This document shows, piece after piece, positions 8,436 through 18,676 of a DNA stretch of 57,458 nt. Source of the DNA: Deltaproteobacteria bacterium (GTDB taxonomy: Bacteria > Desulfobacterota > GWC2-55-46 > DRQE01); contig WGEY01000076.1 of NCBI GenBank assembly GCA_015492495.1, positions 1-57,458 on the forward strand, given 5' to 3'. Below the pieces are notes generated by a model. It ran no database searches and was not told where the DNA came from. It saw only the letters and a program-made list of their open reading frames with translations. How positions within the stretch are numbered: the stretch's first letter is position 1; each line of letters starts with the position of its first letter. The position numbers and the translations under genes were made by a program.

Positions 8436-9614
8436 TCAGTCCGCCTGTTTCCTCAAAAACGTCGGGGTATCATATATATCCTCGTCAGCGCCGTAGAAGC
8501 CACCGAGCTTTCCGACCCTCTCCAGTTCGCTCTTGCCCAGCTCGAGTGTTCTCTCCATCTCCTTGCCGCCTCTGGCCGCTACAGCCGGCATGTCGAGGTT
8601 GTCCACGGCCACCGCTGTGTTTATCCCTCCGCTCTTGTAGACCTTGTTTTCCTCGGCCTGTCCGAAGCCGGTGGCTATGACCGTGACCCTTATCTCCTCG
8701 CACATCGTCTCATCGATCACGGCACCTATGATTATGTTGGCGTCGGGATGGGCCTCTTCATAGACAAGGCTTGACGCCTCGTTCATGTCGTGCAGTGTAA
8801 GGTCGGATGAACCTGTGACATTGATGAGCACTCCCTTTGCCCCCTGTATGGAGATATCCTCGAGAAGCGGACTCGATATGGCCATCCGCGCAGCCTCCAT
8901 ACCACGGTTCTCCCCCCTTGCAACACCGCTTCCCATGAGAGCCTGCCCCATCTCGGACATTATGGTCTTCACGTCTGCAAAGTCCACATTCACGAGGCCG
9001 GGCACGGTGATCACGTCGCTTATTCCCTTTACGGCCTGGAAGAGCACCTCGTCGGCCTTCTTGAATGCATCGGTAAGGGACGTGTTCTTGCCGGCGATCG
9101 AGAGGAGCCGCTGGTTGGGTATGGTGATGACCGTATCAACCACCTCCTTGAGGGCCTTGAGCCCGTCTTCGGCGACCTTCATCTTGCGCGCCCCTTCGAA
9201 GGAGAACGGTTTGGTGACCACACCCACGACCAGGGCACCGCATTCCTTGGCGGCTTCAGCCACTACTGGCGCCCCGCCGGTACCTGTACCGCCCCCCATG
9301 CCGGCGGTGATGAATATCATGTCCGCCCCCTGGCATACATCCTTTATCTGCTCCTTGCTCTCGAGCGCGGCGTTCCTTCCGATCTCCGGGTTCGCCCCTG
9401 CCCCGAGCCCCTTGGTAAGGTCGGCCCCGAGCTGTACCTTTATGTCGGCAAGCGATGAAACGAGCGCCTGGCTGTCTGTGTTGGCAGCCACGAAGCTCAC
9501 ACCTTCGAGCCCTGAGATTATCATCGTATCCACGGCGTTACCGCCGCAACCACCGACCCCGATGACCTTGATCTTGGCCCCCCTGTTAAAGCTGTCCGCC
9601 ATATCGAATACCAT
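8436..9614 (-). CDS. ftsZ: Cell division protein FtsZ
   Basis: This 392-residue tubulin-like GTPase forms the Z ring. It shows [17 protein letters not shown] at the N-terminus, the tubulin signature [18 protein letters not shown] near residue 110, and the T7 loop [17 protein letters not shown] near 205. The C-terminal conserved peptide [15 protein letters not shown], which binds FtsA, is also present. The ATG at 9614 is preceded by AAAGGAGG at a 5-nt spacing; a GTG at 9620 lies inside that ribosome site and is unlikely. The gene is the last of the dcw cluster, 82 bp after ftsA. Confidence 0.98.
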   Translation of the reverse strand: MVFDMADSFNRGAKIKVIGVGGCGGNAVDTMIISGLEGVSFVAANTDSQALVSSLADIKVQLGADLTKGLGAGANPEIGRNAALESKEQIKDVCQGADMIFITAGMGGGTGTGGAPVVAEAAKECGALVVGVVTKPFSFEGARKMKVAEDGLKALKEVVDTVITIPNQRLLSIAGKNTSLTDAFKKADEVLFQAVKGISDVITVPGLVNVDFADVKTIMSEMGQALMGSGVARGENRGMEAARMAISSPLLEDISIQGAKGVLINVTGSSDLTLHDMNEASSLVYEEAHPDANIIIGAVIDETMCEEIRVTVIATGFGQAEENKVYKSGGINTAVAVDNLDMPAVAARGGKEMERTLELGKSELERVGKLGGFYGADEDIYDTPTFLRKQAD

Positions 9615-9696
9615 ACGCACCTCCTTTTTGTTTGCCTTCCGGCCCTATATTGGAATACTATGGTTAACCCCCTGGCGCCATCCCTCCTTACCTTAC

Positions 9697-10923
9697 TCAG
9701 AAAAACTCACTCACCCACCCCTTCATTCTGTAGAGGAGCTTGTTGAATACGTTGTCACCTCCCCTGCGGAACTGGGTCTCCGATGTGTGCTTTGATCCGT
9801 ACCTTACAAGGCCCACGCCGGTCGAATACATGGGGCTTTTTACGACATCCACAAGCCCGCTGATGTTGTCCGGCACCCCGCTCCTTACCGGCAGGCCGAA
9901 GACCTGCTCGGCGAGTTCTGTCACACCTCTCATGGAAGCGGTTCCACCGGTAAGCACGATCCCGGACGAGATGTATCCGTCGAAACCGGACTTCATGATC
10001 TCCCGCTTTATGAGCTCAAAGAGTTCCTCGACCCTGGGCTCTATTATCTCGCCGAGGATATGTCGTGACACCGTCCTGGGCTTGTGCCCCCCGACAGCCG
10101 GCACCTCTATGGTCTCACCCTCGTCTATCATCGATGCTATGGCGCAGCCGAACTTCTTCTTTATCTTTTCGGCCTCGGACATCGGCGTCCGCAGCCCCAC
10201 GGCTATGTCACCGGTGACCTGGTTGCCGCCGAGGGCAATGACCGTGGTGTACTTTATGGTTCCACCGTGGAATATCGCGATGTCGGTTGTACCGCCCCCT
10301 ATATCGATCATGGCCACCCCGAGGTCTCTTTCATCCTCGCCGAGAACGGCCTCGCTGCTTGCGATCTGCTGCAGCGCGATATCGGCCACGTCGAGCCCGG
10401 CCTTGTTGGCGCATTTTACGATATTCTGGGCCGACGTTACGGCGGCAGTCACGACGTGCACCTTCACCTCGAGCCTTATGCCGTTCATGCCGAGCGGCGC
10501 CTGTATGCCGCCCTGGTCGTCTATTATGTACTCCTGGGGGATTACGTGTATGACCTCCCTGTCGGTGGGGATCGCGACCGCCTGCGCAGCCTCGATGACC
10601 CTGTCCACGTCGGCCTTGGTGATCTCGCCGTCCTTTACCGCGATCACTCCGTGGCTGTTGAAGGCCCTTATGTGGCCGCCGGAGATGCCGGCGTAAACAC
10701 TGTTTATCTCGCAGCCGGCCATCAACTCCGCCTCCTCCACGGCCTTCTTTATCGACTCGACCGTGCTCTCGATGTTTACGACCACCCCCTTTCTCAGCCC
10801 CTTGGACGGATGGGTGCCTATCCCCACTATCTCCAGCCCATCCTCGGTCTGCTCGCCGACTATGACGCATATCTTGGTGGTGCCTATGTCGAGCCCGACT
10901 ATCAGATTGTCCTTCCTTGCCAT
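9697..10923 (-). CDS. ftsA: Cell division protein FtsA
   Basis: The 408-residue actin-like ATPase anchors FtsZ to the membrane. The phosphate-1 motif IVGLDIGTTKICVIVGE is at residues 8-24. The 1C domain follows, then MIDIGGGTTDIAIFHGG near 205 and GIVLTGGTASMRGVTELAEQVF near 320. The C-terminal amphipathic helix ends in LLYRMKGWVSEFF and should bind the membrane. The start abuts the ftsQ stop codon, and an AGGGGGG element upstream may be the ribosome site. Confidence 0.98.
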   Translation of the reverse strand: MARKDNLIVGLDIGTTKICVIVGEQTEDGLEIVGIGTHPSKGLRKGVVVNIESTVESIKKAVEEAELMAGCEINSVYAGISGGHIRAFNSHGVIAVKDGEITKADVDRVIEAAQAVAIPTDREVIHVIPQEYIIDDQGGIQAPLGMNGIRLEVKVHVVTAAVTSAQNIVKCANKAGLDVADIALQQIASSEAVLGEDERDLGVAMIDIGGGTTDIAIFHGGTIKYTTVIALGGNQVTGDIAVGLRTPMSEAEKIKKKFGCAIASMIDEGETIEVPAVGGHKPRTVSRHILGEIIEPRVEELFELIKREIMKSGFDGYISSGIVLTGGTASMRGVTELAEQVFGLPVRSGVPDNISGLVDVVKSPMYSTGVGLVRYGSKHTSETQFRRGGDNVFNKLLYRMKGWVSEFF

Positions 10924-11760
10924 TTAAGTAATCCCCCCTTCCTTGACTCCTGCGGTGGCGAACCTCACAATCACACCCCGGTCGTTGTTCAGATCTATAG
11001 ACTCTATGCCGTCGAGATTCCCGTCCCTTGCTTCTATGACCTTCTCAAGGTCCGAGAACTTCTCGCTGAACCGCTGCCTTCCGAGCTCAAGCCTTATACC
11101 TTCGTTCAGGGTGACCACGGAGAACCCGTATGTCGGATCCGCGTGTATCTCCGATATGTTGTCGAGGTTATACCTGCGCCCCTGCCTCAATACGTCTATC
11201 AGCGCCATCAGGGCCGGACCGAAGGTGCTCTTCCAGTCCCCGCCGAGCCTGTCAAGCCCGGTTACGACCGGGATGTCGAGCCTATCGTCTGGAGAGTACC
11301 TCTTGAAGATGACCCCGTTCTCGTCCATGACAAAAAGCCCCTTGATGTTTACGAGTACGAGAGGCCTCCTCTCCGCCACCCATATATCAACGGTGTCCGG
11401 CAGCACCTTGGTCACACGGGCCTCTTCCACATACGGATGGGTCTTGATCGAGGCCTCGGCCCGGCCTTTCCTGATCCTGAGTATGTTTTCACCCCTGTAT
11501 ATCCCGGCAAGCTCCAGTATCTCATCCTCCGAAACCCTCTTGATGCCGGTAATGTTGATGGTCCTGACCTTCAGATGCGGGGTGTCAAGGAGCTCGCCGT
11601 ACATGAACCATCCGGCAAGTGCCAGACAGAAGAGCACCGATACTGCCACGAGTGCAGCGGCCGCAGCTGTAAAGACGCTTTTATACCTGCTGACAAACGG
11701 CTCCCTCCTCTTTCTGTTCGCCTGGGGCCTTTTCTTCCTCCTCTGGCGCGTTCCTTTCAT
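10924..11760 (-). CDS. ftsQ: Cell division protein FtsQ
   Basis: The 278-residue bitopic protein of the FtsQLB complex has a very basic cytoplasmic N-terminus of about 28 residues. A single membrane helix lies at about residues 32-53. A POTRA domain opens with LKVRTINITGIKRVSEDEILELAG and includes HPYVEEARVTKVLPDTVDIWVAERRP, the standard FtsQ signature. It lies directly between ddl (2 bp) and ftsA (0 bp), as in most dcw clusters. Confidence 0.95.
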   Translation of the reverse strand: MKGTRQRRKKRPQANRKRREPFVSRYKSVFTAAAAALVAVSVLFCLALAGWFMYGELLDTPHLKVRTINITGIKRVSEDEILELAGIYRGENILRIRKGRAEASIKTHPYVEEARVTKVLPDTVDIWVAERRPLVLVNIKGLFVMDENGVIFKRYSPDDRLDIPVVTGLDRLGGDWKSTFGPALMALIDVLRQGRRYNLDNISEIHADPTYGFSVVTLNEGIRLELGRQRFSEKFSDLEKVIEARDGNLDGIESIDLNNDRGVIVRFATAGVKEGGIT

Positions 11761-11762
11761 GG

Positions 11763-12704
11763 TCAGTGTCCCTTGAGTCCGGCGCCGAGAAGCATCTCCT
11801 CGACCAGGTCCTCATACCCCACACCGGCCGCCGCCGCGGCCATGGGGAACAGGCTCAGTCCGGTCATCCCGGGAACGGTGTTCACCTCAAGGACATAAGG
11901 CCTCCGTTCATTATCCAGAACAACGTCAACCCTCGCTCCTCCACGGCAGCCGAGGGCGGTGTAGGCATCCATGGCCACCCTCTTGACCAGGGCCTCCGTG
12001 TGATCATCCAACGCCGCGGGGGCCTTGAATTCGGTCCTGCCCTTCACATACTTGGCCTCGAAGTTGTATATGCGTTCCCTTGGCATTATCTCCACAACGG
12101 GAAATACCCTTCGGTCGAGGATCGCCACCGTGAGCTCGCGGCCCTCGATGAAGTCTTCGACGAGCACCGTGTCATCATGGCTCCTGGCCTCCTCAATGGC
12201 CTCCTGGAGCAGTGCCTTGTCCTCAACGAGACTCACGCCTATGGTCGAGCCCTCGCGGGCGGGCTTCACTATGAGCGGCGGATCCATCTCCGGCACGGTT
12301 CCCTCGCCGTTCTTGAGCACCCTGAACCCCGGCGTGGGTATGGAGTGGTGGCGCAAAAAGACCTTTGTCGCCGCCTTGTCCATCGCCAGGGCGCTCGACA
12401 GAACCCCCGAGCCGGTGTACGGTATCCCCATCAACTCCAAGAGCCCCTGGACCATGCCGTCCTCTCCGTAGCGTCCGTGCAGGGCTATGAAGGCGACCTC
12501 TACTCCGTAGTCCTTAAGCCGCTCTGCCGTGTCGCGGCCCGCATCAATGGTCACCACATCGTATCCGCAGCCGGAAAGCGCCCCGGCGACGGCCGCTCCG
12601 CTCTTCAACGATATCTCCCTTTCCCTGGAAAGCCCCCCCATGAGCACGCCTATCCTCTTCTTTTTGAAGAGCGCTCTTTTCCGTTCCATCTCCTTTTTAT
12701 CCAA
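11763..12704 (-). CDS. ddl: D-alanine--D-alanine ligase
   Basis: The 313-residue ATP-grasp enzyme makes the D-Ala-D-Ala dipeptide used by MurF. It shows IGVLMGGLSREREISLKSG, then LHGRYGEDGMVQGLLELMGIPYTG (binding loop), and AMDKAATKVFLR. PLIVKPAREGSTIGVS is the ATP-binding block, and YVLEVNTVPGMTGLSLFP carries the metal-binding Glu/Asn. The chosen TTG start has only a weak ribosome site; an ATG five codons in sits directly against AAGGAG and is too close to it. The start is therefore uncertain by a few residues. Confidence 0.95.
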   Translation of the reverse strand: MDKKEMERKRALFKKKRIGVLMGGLSREREISLKSGAAVAGALSGCGYDVVTIDAGRDTAERLKDYGVEVAFIALHGRYGEDGMVQGLLELMGIPYTGSGVLSSALAMDKAATKVFLRHHSIPTPGFRVLKNGEGTVPEMDPPLIVKPAREGSTIGVSLVEDKALLQEAIEEARSHDDTVLVEDFIEGRELTVAILDRRVFPVVEIMPRERIYNFEAKYVKGRTEFKAPAALDDHTEALVKRVAMDAYTALGCRGGARVDVVLDNERRPYVLEVNTVPGMTGLSLFPMAAAAAGVGYEDLVEEMLLGAGLKGH

Positions 12705-12743
12705 GACGATTCCCGGCCGGATGCGCAGTAAAAGGCCGCAGGA

Positions 12744-13652
12744 TCAATCCTCGCCCACGACCCTCACCTCGGGCTCGAGCACAATCCCCTTGAGCCCGAA
12801 CACCCTGTCCCTTGCCAGGGCCATCAGGGCCAGCACATCCCTGGCCTTCGCCTCACCCCTGTTGATTATGTAGTTCGCATGCACATCGGATATCTGAGCA
12901 TCGCCTATGCGGTACCCCTTGAGCCCGGCCTCCTCTATGAGCCTTCCAGCATACCCCCCTTCGGGGTTCCTGAATATGGAGCCTGCGCTGGGATATCCTA
13001 CAGAACCCGTATCCTCGCGTCTTTTCCTGAGCCTGTCCATCTCCTCCTCGATTTCACTTCGCTCCTTCTTCTCGAACCGCATATGCACCCTGACTATGAC
13101 GGAATCCTTCGGCAGCGAGGTCTTTCTGTAGGAAAAGGAGAGTTCGGCCGCCGGAATAAAGCCCTTCTTGCCCTTGCGGTCAATCACCTCTACGCCTTCT
13201 ACGACACCGCTCATATCGCGTCCGTAGGCCCCTGCGTTCATTGCCACGGCTCCGCCAACCGTCCCAGGTATCCCGGCCGCGAACTCCAACCCGCCGAGCG
13301 AGCGCTCCTTGAGACGGTTCACCAACGCGGCGAGCCCCACACCGCTCTCTACGACAACGGTCGTTTCATCCGACCACGTGATATCCTCAAAGCCCTCGGT
13401 CATGTTCACCACGATCCCCCTTATGCCGCCGTCCCTCACGACAAGGTTGGTCCCACCCCCCAGCACAAAGAGCGGAAAGTTCTTCGTGGTGGCAAAAACC
13501 ATTATGTCGCGAAGGTCTGCTTCATCCCTCGGAAACGCCATGACATCGGCAGGCCCGCCTACCCTGATGGATGTATACCGGCTCATCGGGACGTTGAACA
13601 GGACCTTCCCCTTGAAACGCTGTACAAAAAACAACTGATACTGCTCTCCCAA
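12744..13652 (-). CDS. murB: UDP-N-acetylenolpyruvoylglucosamine reductase
   Basis: The 302-residue flavoenzyme reduces the enolpyruvyl ether to UDP-MurNAc. The FAD-binding part shows SIRVGGPADVMAFPRDEADL, PLFVLGGGTNLVVRDGGIRGIV and LEFAAGIPGTVGGAVAMNAGAYG. SVGYPSAGSIFRNPEGGYAGRLIEEAGLKG near 225 has the catalytic Ser of type II MurB proteins, and HANYIINRGEAKARDV closes the substrate domain. It lies between murC and ddl with short gaps. Confidence 0.97.
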   Translation of the reverse strand: MGEQYQLFFVQRFKGKVLFNVPMSRYTSIRVGGPADVMAFPRDEADLRDIMVFATTKNFPLFVLGGGTNLVVRDGGIRGIVVNMTEGFEDITWSDETTVVVESGVGLAALVNRLKERSLGGLEFAAGIPGTVGGAVAMNAGAYGRDMSGVVEGVEVIDRKGKKGFIPAAELSFSYRKTSLPKDSVIVRVHMRFEKKERSEIEEEMDRLRKRREDTGSVGYPSAGSIFRNPEGGYAGRLIEEAGLKGYRIGDAQISDVHANYIINRGEAKARDVLALMALARDRVFGLKGIVLEPEVRVVGED

Positions 13653-13688
13653 CTCCGTTGCTCCTTATCCTGAAAAGTAAACCCGGCG

Positions 13689-15104
13689 TCAGGTGCCCCT
13701 GCTCCGTCGCTCCTGCCCGCCGCTGCCGTACTTCCTCTGCAGTATATCCAGTATACTGTCGGAGACCCGCCAGACGTCACCGGCCCCGAGCGTTATGACC
13801 ATGTCCCCGGGCCTTGTGATAGCTTCGAGGTGCGCCGGTATCTGGCTTATATCGGGTATATACCATACGTTCCTGTGACCGTGGTCCTTTACCGCGTGGT
13901 AGAGGTTCTCCGATGAAAGGCCCTGTATCTCTTCTTCACCAGCACCGTAGATATCCGTCAGAACAAGGACGTCCGCATCGTTGAACGCGGTGAGAAAGTC
14001 CCTGAAAAGGTCCCTTGTCCTCGTGTACCTGTGCGGCTGGAAGACGACAACGGCCCTCCTTCTCCAGCCGTCCTTTATGGACTTAAGCACCGCCTTTATC
14101 TCGACCGGATGGTGCGCGTAATCGTCTATCACCATGATGTCCGCAGCCGTCCCCTTGAGCTCGAACCTCCTCTCCACCCCCTTGAACCCCTCGAGCCCTT
14201 CGATCGTATCCTCGACCGATATGCCCAGCTCCCTCGCAACGGCCACGGCGGCAAGGGCGTTGCACACATTGTGCTCGCCGGGAAGGTTTATGGTTATCGT
14301 CCCCAGGGGGCTTCCGCAGGCAATGGCCTCAAAGGAGGTCCTGCCCTCGCGCTGCTCTATGCCCACCGCACGTATATCCGCCTGCGCGGAAAGCCCGTAG
14401 GTTATGTACCTCCTTGAAATGGACGGCAGTATGGACTGGATGACGGGATGGTCCAGACAGACGATGCAGCAGCCGTAAAAGGGCACCTTGTTCATGAAGT
14501 CGATGTAGGAGCCCTTGACCTCGTCCATGCTCCTGTAGTGATCCATGTGCTCCCTGTCTATGTTGGTGACCACGGCTATGGCCGGGGTAAGCTTTAGAAA
14601 GCTCCCGTCGCTCTCGTCGGCCTCGGCCACGAGAAAGTCCCCCTCTCCGAGCGTGGCGTTGGAGCCGGTGGAGTTCAGCCTTCCGCCGGTGACCACGGTG
14701 GGGTCCACCCCGGCGTGTGCGAGTATGGCGGCGACCATGGAGGTGGTCGTGGTCTTACCGTGCGTGCCGGCGATCGCTATACCGTACTTCATGCGCATGA
14801 GCTCGGCGAGCATCTCGGCCCGCGGTATTATGGGTATCTGAAGGCTTCTCGCCTCCTCGATCTCGGGGTTGTCCATCCTCACGGCCGAGGAGTAGACGAC
14901 ACAGTCCGCGCCCTTCACATTTCCTTTCTTGTGTCCTATGTGGACCTCGGCGCCGAGCGAAGCGAGCCTCCTGGTCACCCCGGTGCTCCTTATGTCCGAG
15001 CCTGAGACCGTGTAGCCCATATTTATCAACACCTCGGCTATGCCGTTCATGCCGCTTCCGCCGATGCCGACGAAGTGCACCTTCTTGATACTTCCTCTGT
15101 ACAT
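13689..15104 (-). CDS. murC: UDP-N-acetylmuramate--L-alanine ligase
   Basis: The 471-residue Mur ligase adds L-Ala to UDP-MurNAc. VHFVGIGGSGMNGIAEVLINMG forms the N-terminal Rossmann domain and binds the UDP moiety. GIAIAGTHGKTTTTSMVAAIL is the P-loop near residue 110. The central domain shows NIDREHMDHY, and the C-terminal domain has MVIDDYAHHPVEIKAVL and FQPHRYTRTRDLF. Its ATG lies 1 bp after the murG stop, so the two are co-translated. Confidence 0.97.
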   Translation of the reverse strand: MYRGSIKKVHFVGIGGSGMNGIAEVLINMGYTVSGSDIRSTGVTRRLASLGAEVHIGHKKGNVKGADCVVYSSAVRMDNPEIEEARSLQIPIIPRAEMLAELMRMKYGIAIAGTHGKTTTTSMVAAILAHAGVDPTVVTGGRLNSTGSNATLGEGDFLVAEADESDGSFLKLTPAIAVVTNIDREHMDHYRSMDEVKGSYIDFMNKVPFYGCCIVCLDHPVIQSILPSISRRYITYGLSAQADIRAVGIEQREGRTSFEAIACGSPLGTITINLPGEHNVCNALAAVAVARELGISVEDTIEGLEGFKGVERRFELKGTAADIMVIDDYAHHPVEIKAVLKSIKDGWRRRAVVVFQPHRYTRTRDLFRDFLTAFNDADVLVLTDIYGAGEEEIQGLSSENLYHAVKDHGHRNVWYIPDISQIPAHLEAITRPGDMVITLGAGDVWRVSDSILDILQRKYGSGGQERRSRGT

Positions 15105-15105
15105 G

Positions 15106-16194
15106 CTACGCCTTCCCGGTCAAGAGTTTCGTGTAGTCATCGACTATCGTCTCTGAGGCCCGCGGCCTTGACAGGGCGCTTGCCGCCTCCCTTATCTTCC
15201 TGAGCTCAGAGGGGTTCTCAAAAAACCTCCTGATAACCTCTGCAAGCGTGCTACCTGTAAGTTCGTCCTGCCTAAGCATCACCGCCGCCCCCCTCTCCAC
15301 GAGAGTTCTTGCGTTCACCTCCTGGTGGGCGTCCGTGGAAAACGGGTACGGAACGAGTATCGCCGGCAGCCCCAGCGCCATTATCTCCGCGATGCTGGTG
15401 GCGCCGGCCCTGCATATTATGAGATCACAGGCGCTGTAGGCCTTTGCCATGTCGTCTATGAAGTTGTGGAGCTCCACCTTGAGCCCCTTGCGCCTGTACG
15501 CCTCTTCCACCTGTCTGTAGCCGAGGGAGCCGGCCTGGTGTACGACCCTCAGGTTCCCCCATATGTCCGTAAGGTACTCGGTGGCATCCAGGAAGGCGGC
15601 GTTTATGGCCGTGGCCCCCTGGCTCCCGCCGAAGACGAAGATCGAGAATCGGCCGTTCCTGCGGGCACGGTCCTGCCTCGTTACATCCAGGATATCCCTC
15701 CTAACCGGATTTCCGGTAAGTACAGTGCGACCCTTCGGGAAGTACCTTTCGGCCTCTTCGAACGCGGTGTATATCCTGTCCACGAACCTGCCGAGTATCC
15801 TGTTCGTGAGCCCCGGGACGGCGTTCTGCTCGAGGATCGCCGTCTTTATGCCGAGGAGGCTGGCGGCAAGGACCACGGGCCCTGACGAGTAGCTGCCGCT
15901 GCCTATCACACCGTCGGGCCTTATCCTCCTGAGAAGCCTCAAGGCCTTCAACGTCGCGAGGGCCGCCTTCAGGAACGCCCTTATCCTGTCTTTACCCTTC
16001 CTCTTCTTTATCCCCTCCACATCCAGGACCTCGAGGGTGTAGCCGTGAGAGGGCACCACCCTGGTCTCGAGCCCGCGCCTGCTGCCGATGAAGGTTATCT
16101 CGACCGAGCCGTTCCTCCTCCTGAGCTCCTCGGCAAGCGCGAGCGCCGGAAAGATGTGTCCGCCTGTGCCTCCTCCCGCTATAACCACCCTCAA
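15106..16194 (-). CDS. murG: Lipid II synthase MurG (GT28)
   Basis: The 362-residue GT-B enzyme transfers GlcNAc to lipid I on the cytoplasmic face. It starts with VVIAGGGTGGHIFPALALAEEL, has GSYSSGPVVLAASLLGIKTAILEQNAVPGLTNR in the N-domain, and FVFGGSQGATAINAAF at the domain junction. The donor-binding stretch CDLIICRAGATSIAEIMALGLPAILVPYP lies near residue 260. The gene overlaps ftsW by 4 bp. Confidence 0.97.
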   Translation of the reverse strand: MRVVIAGGGTGGHIFPALALAEELRRRNGSVEITFIGSRRGLETRVVPSHGYTLEVLDVEGIKKRKGKDRIRAFLKAALATLKALRLLRRIRPDGVIGSGSYSSGPVVLAASLLGIKTAILEQNAVPGLTNRILGRFVDRIYTAFEEAERYFPKGRTVLTGNPVRRDILDVTRQDRARRNGRFSIFVFGGSQGATAINAAFLDATEYLTDIWGNLRVVHQAGSLGYRQVEEAYRRKGLKVELHNFIDDMAKAYSACDLIICRAGATSIAEIMALGLPAILVPYPFSTDAHQEVNARTLVERGAAVMLRQDELTGSTLAEVIRRFFENPSELRKIREAASALSRPRASETIVDDYTKLLTGKA

Positions 16195-17291
16195 GCCTCG
16201 TTCCCCTTTATGCAGATATTCAATATGATGCCCACCGCTATCATGCTGACTACAAGAGATGTGCCGCCGTAACTCACGAACGGAAGCGGCAGCCCCTTGG
16301 GCGGAAGGATCCCCATGACGACGGCCATGTTGATCAGCGCCTGGAGCGATACCATGAGGGTAAGCCCCAGTGCGAGATACTTGCCGAAGAGGTCCTTTGT
16401 CCTTAAGGCGATCATCGTGCCGCTTACAAGAAAACCTACGTACAGCGATATGATTATGCCCACGCCTATTAGACCGAGCTCCTCCCCTATCACGGAGAAT
16501 ATGAAGTCCGTGTGCGCCTCGGGCAGGTAGAAGAGCTTCTGTCTGCCCTCACCCAGCCCGGTCCCCCATATACCGCCGGAGCCGAAGGCGAGAAGCGACT
16601 GTATTATCTGGAAGCCCGCCCCGCCCGGGTCCTTCCAGGGGTCGAGGAATGCAGCTATCCTCTGCATCATGTACCCGAAGTTGGAAACAACCATGTAGAG
16701 CGCCGGCATCATCATGACGGCTAGCCCCAGCAGATAGCGCAGCCTCACCCCGGCCGTAAAGCTCATGATATAGACGAGCATCGTGAGTGTTACGGCGGTG
16801 CCGAAGTCCGGCTCGGCCATGATCAGGGCAATGACCGCCCCTGGCACCACCACATGGGGCAGGAACCCCGGGGAGAAGGTCTTTATGACGTCTTTTTTGG
16901 CCTCGAGCGAATAAGCAAGAAAGATTATGACAGCGAGCTTTGCGAACTCCGAGGGCTGGAAGGTCACGCCTCCGAGCGCGAGCCATCTCCTGGCGCCCCC
17001 TACCTTGTGTCCGATGCCCGGGACGAATATCAGGGCAAGCAACACGATTGCAAGCGCCAGTATGGGATAGGCGAGCCTTCTGTACAACCTGTAGTGTATC
17101 CTTGAAAACACGATGAAGAGGACCATCCCGGCAAGGACGAAGCCGAGGTGCTTTTTGACGAAGAAGTACTCGTCCCCGAACTTCTTCATGGCCACGATGA
17201 AGCTTGTGGAATACACCATCACAGCGCCTGCGGCCACCAGCCCGAGCGTTGTTACGATAAGCAACCTGTCGGCGTTCCTTCCGCGTATCAC
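16191..17291 (-). CDS. ftsW: SEDS peptidoglycan glycosyltransferase FtsW
   Basis: This 366-residue polytopic membrane protein of the SEDS family polymerizes septal peptidoglycan together with FtsI. It has about ten helices. Signature segments are WLALGGVTFQPSEFAKLAVIIFLAYSL, MAEPDFGTAVTLTMLVY (catalytic Asp region), GTGLGEGRQKLFYLPEAHTDFIFSVIGEELG and PLPFVSYGGTSLV near the C-terminus. It overlaps murD and murG by 4 bp each, a sign of tight translational coupling. Confidence 0.97.
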   Translation of the reverse strand: MIRGRNADRLLIVTTLGLVAAGAVMVYSTSFIVAMKKFGDEYFFVKKHLGFVLAGMVLFIVFSRIHYRLYRRLAYPILALAIVLLALIFVPGIGHKVGGARRWLALGGVTFQPSEFAKLAVIIFLAYSLEAKKDVIKTFSPGFLPHVVVPGAVIALIMAEPDFGTAVTLTMLVYIMSFTAGVRLRYLLGLAVMMMPALYMVVSNFGYMMQRIAAFLDPWKDPGGAGFQIIQSLLAFGSGGIWGTGLGEGRQKLFYLPEAHTDFIFSVIGEELGLIGVGIIISLYVGFLVSGTMIALRTKDLFGKYLALGLTLMVSLQALINMAVVMGILPPKGLPLPFVSYGGTSLVVSMIAVGIILNICIKGNEA

Positions 17292-18676
17292 AGCGCCTCC
17301 ACCAATCCCCTGAACCTTTCCCCGCGTTCCCTGAAGTCGGTGAACATGTCGAAGCTCGAACAGGCGGGGGAGAATAGTACCGTATCCCCGGGCCCGGCCG
17401 AGGCCGACGCGATCCTCACCGCGTCTTCAAGGTCCGCCGCCTGTACGGTATCCGTAACATGGGCGAAGGTATCCGCCAGCTTCGTTCGGGACTCGCCCAT
17501 CGCCACGAGAAGCCTTACCTTTTCCCTTACGAGGTCCTTCAAGAAGCCGTAATCACTGCCCTTGTCCCTGCCGCCGGCGATCAACACCACCCCCCGCCCG
17601 TTCGGCATGCTCTCGAGCGCCCTGAAAAGAGAGCCTGTGTTGGTCGACTTCGAATCATTGATGTAACGCACCCCCGCAACCTCTCTTACGAACTCCATCC
17701 TGTGCGGGAGGCCCTTGAAACCCCTTATCGCATCGAGCAACTTATCCCTCTCCACGCCCACGGCCCTGGCCGCGGCGATGACGGCCATTATGTTCTCGAT
17801 GTTGTGGATCCCTGTAAGCGGTACGCCTTCCAGGGGATAGGACTCCTTCTTCTTAAAGGGTCCGTTCACGACCACCCTGTCTCCGTCGAGGTAAAGCCCC
17901 TCACAAGAACCATCGTAGGCGGTAAAGGGCACGATGGTCGCCCTGAAAGCACCCTCTTCCATGGCCGCGGCGATGACGGGGTCCGCGGAGTTTACGACCG
18001 CATAGTCCGCCGGCCCCTGGTTTGAGAAGATGCTGAGCTTTGTAGCGGCGTAATCGTCGAAGTTCTCGTACCTATCGAGGTGGTCATGGGTCACATTCAA
18101 GAGCACCGCCACATGGGGCCTGAAGGTGGATACCGTTTCGAGCTGAAAGCTGCTTATCTCGAGAACGCACCAATCATACCTCTCCTCGCTGTCGAAGTAC
18201 TCTGTTACGGGTATGCCGATATTGCCGCCCACAAAGACCCTGCGTCCGTCCCTCCTGAGGACCTCCGAAAGGAGCGCCGTGGTGGTGGACTTGCCGTTCG
18301 TACCGGTTACAGCAAGGACCGGGACATCCATCGAGCGATAGAAGAGCTCGATGTCGCTCATGACCTCTACGCCGCGGTCTCTGGCCTCCCTGATAAGCTC
18401 CATGGTCGACGGGACCCCGGGGCTTACAAGGATCAGGTCCGAGCCGAAAAAACTCTCCTTTACGTGTCCCCCGGACTCGACCCTGACGCCGAGCCTCTTG
18501 AGGTCTTCTGTGCCCCGAAGGCCTGACTCGGGCCGGATGTCCGTTGCGGTCACCACGGCCCCGCACCTTTTGAGAAACCGCGCCGCCGCAACCCCGGTCC
18601 TGCCAAGGCCCACGACCAGGGTCCTCCTGCCGGAGAGCCAGCCACAGTCCGCCTTATTCAACTCCTTCGGGATCAT
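17288..18676 (-). CDS. murD: UDP-MurNAc-L-alanine--D-glutamate ligase
   Basis: The 462-residue ligase adds D-Glu. It shows [21 protein letters not shown] at the N-terminus, the P-loop [21 protein letters not shown], and [19 protein letters not shown]-terminal blocks are [19 protein letters not shown] and [18 protein letters not shown] place the start at the ATG of 18676, which overlaps the mraY stop as ATGA, rather than the longer frame to 18760, whose extra 28 residues lie inside mraY and resemble no MurD N-terminus. Confidence 0.96.
   Translation of the reverse strand: MIPKELNKADCGWLSGRRTLVVGLGRTGVAAARFLKRCGAVVTATDIRPESGLRGTEDLKRLGVRVESGGHVKESFFGSDLILVSPGVPSTMELIREARDRGVEVMSDIELFYRSMDVPVLAVTGTNGKSTTTALLSEVLRRDGRRVFVGGNIGIPVTEYFDSEERYDWCVLEISSFQLETVSTFRPHVAVLLNVTHDHLDRYENFDDYAATKLSIFSNQGPADYAVVNSADPVIAAAMEEGAFRATIVPFTAYDGSCEGLYLDGDRVVVNGPFKKKESYPLEGVPLTGIHNIENIMAVIAAARAVGVERDKLLDAIRGFKGLPHRMEFVREVAGVRYINDSKSTNTGSLFRALESMPNGRGVVLIAGGRDKGSDYGFLKDLVREKVRLLVAMGESRTKLADTFAHVTDTVQAADLEDAVRIASASAGPGDTVLFSPACSSFDMFTDFRERGERFRGLVEAL

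Noticed and set aside
10084-11898. A 604-codon plus-strand open frame opposite ftsA/ftsQ
   Set aside because: It is the antisense shadow of two clear genes in GC-rich DNA, with no family signature or ribosome site.
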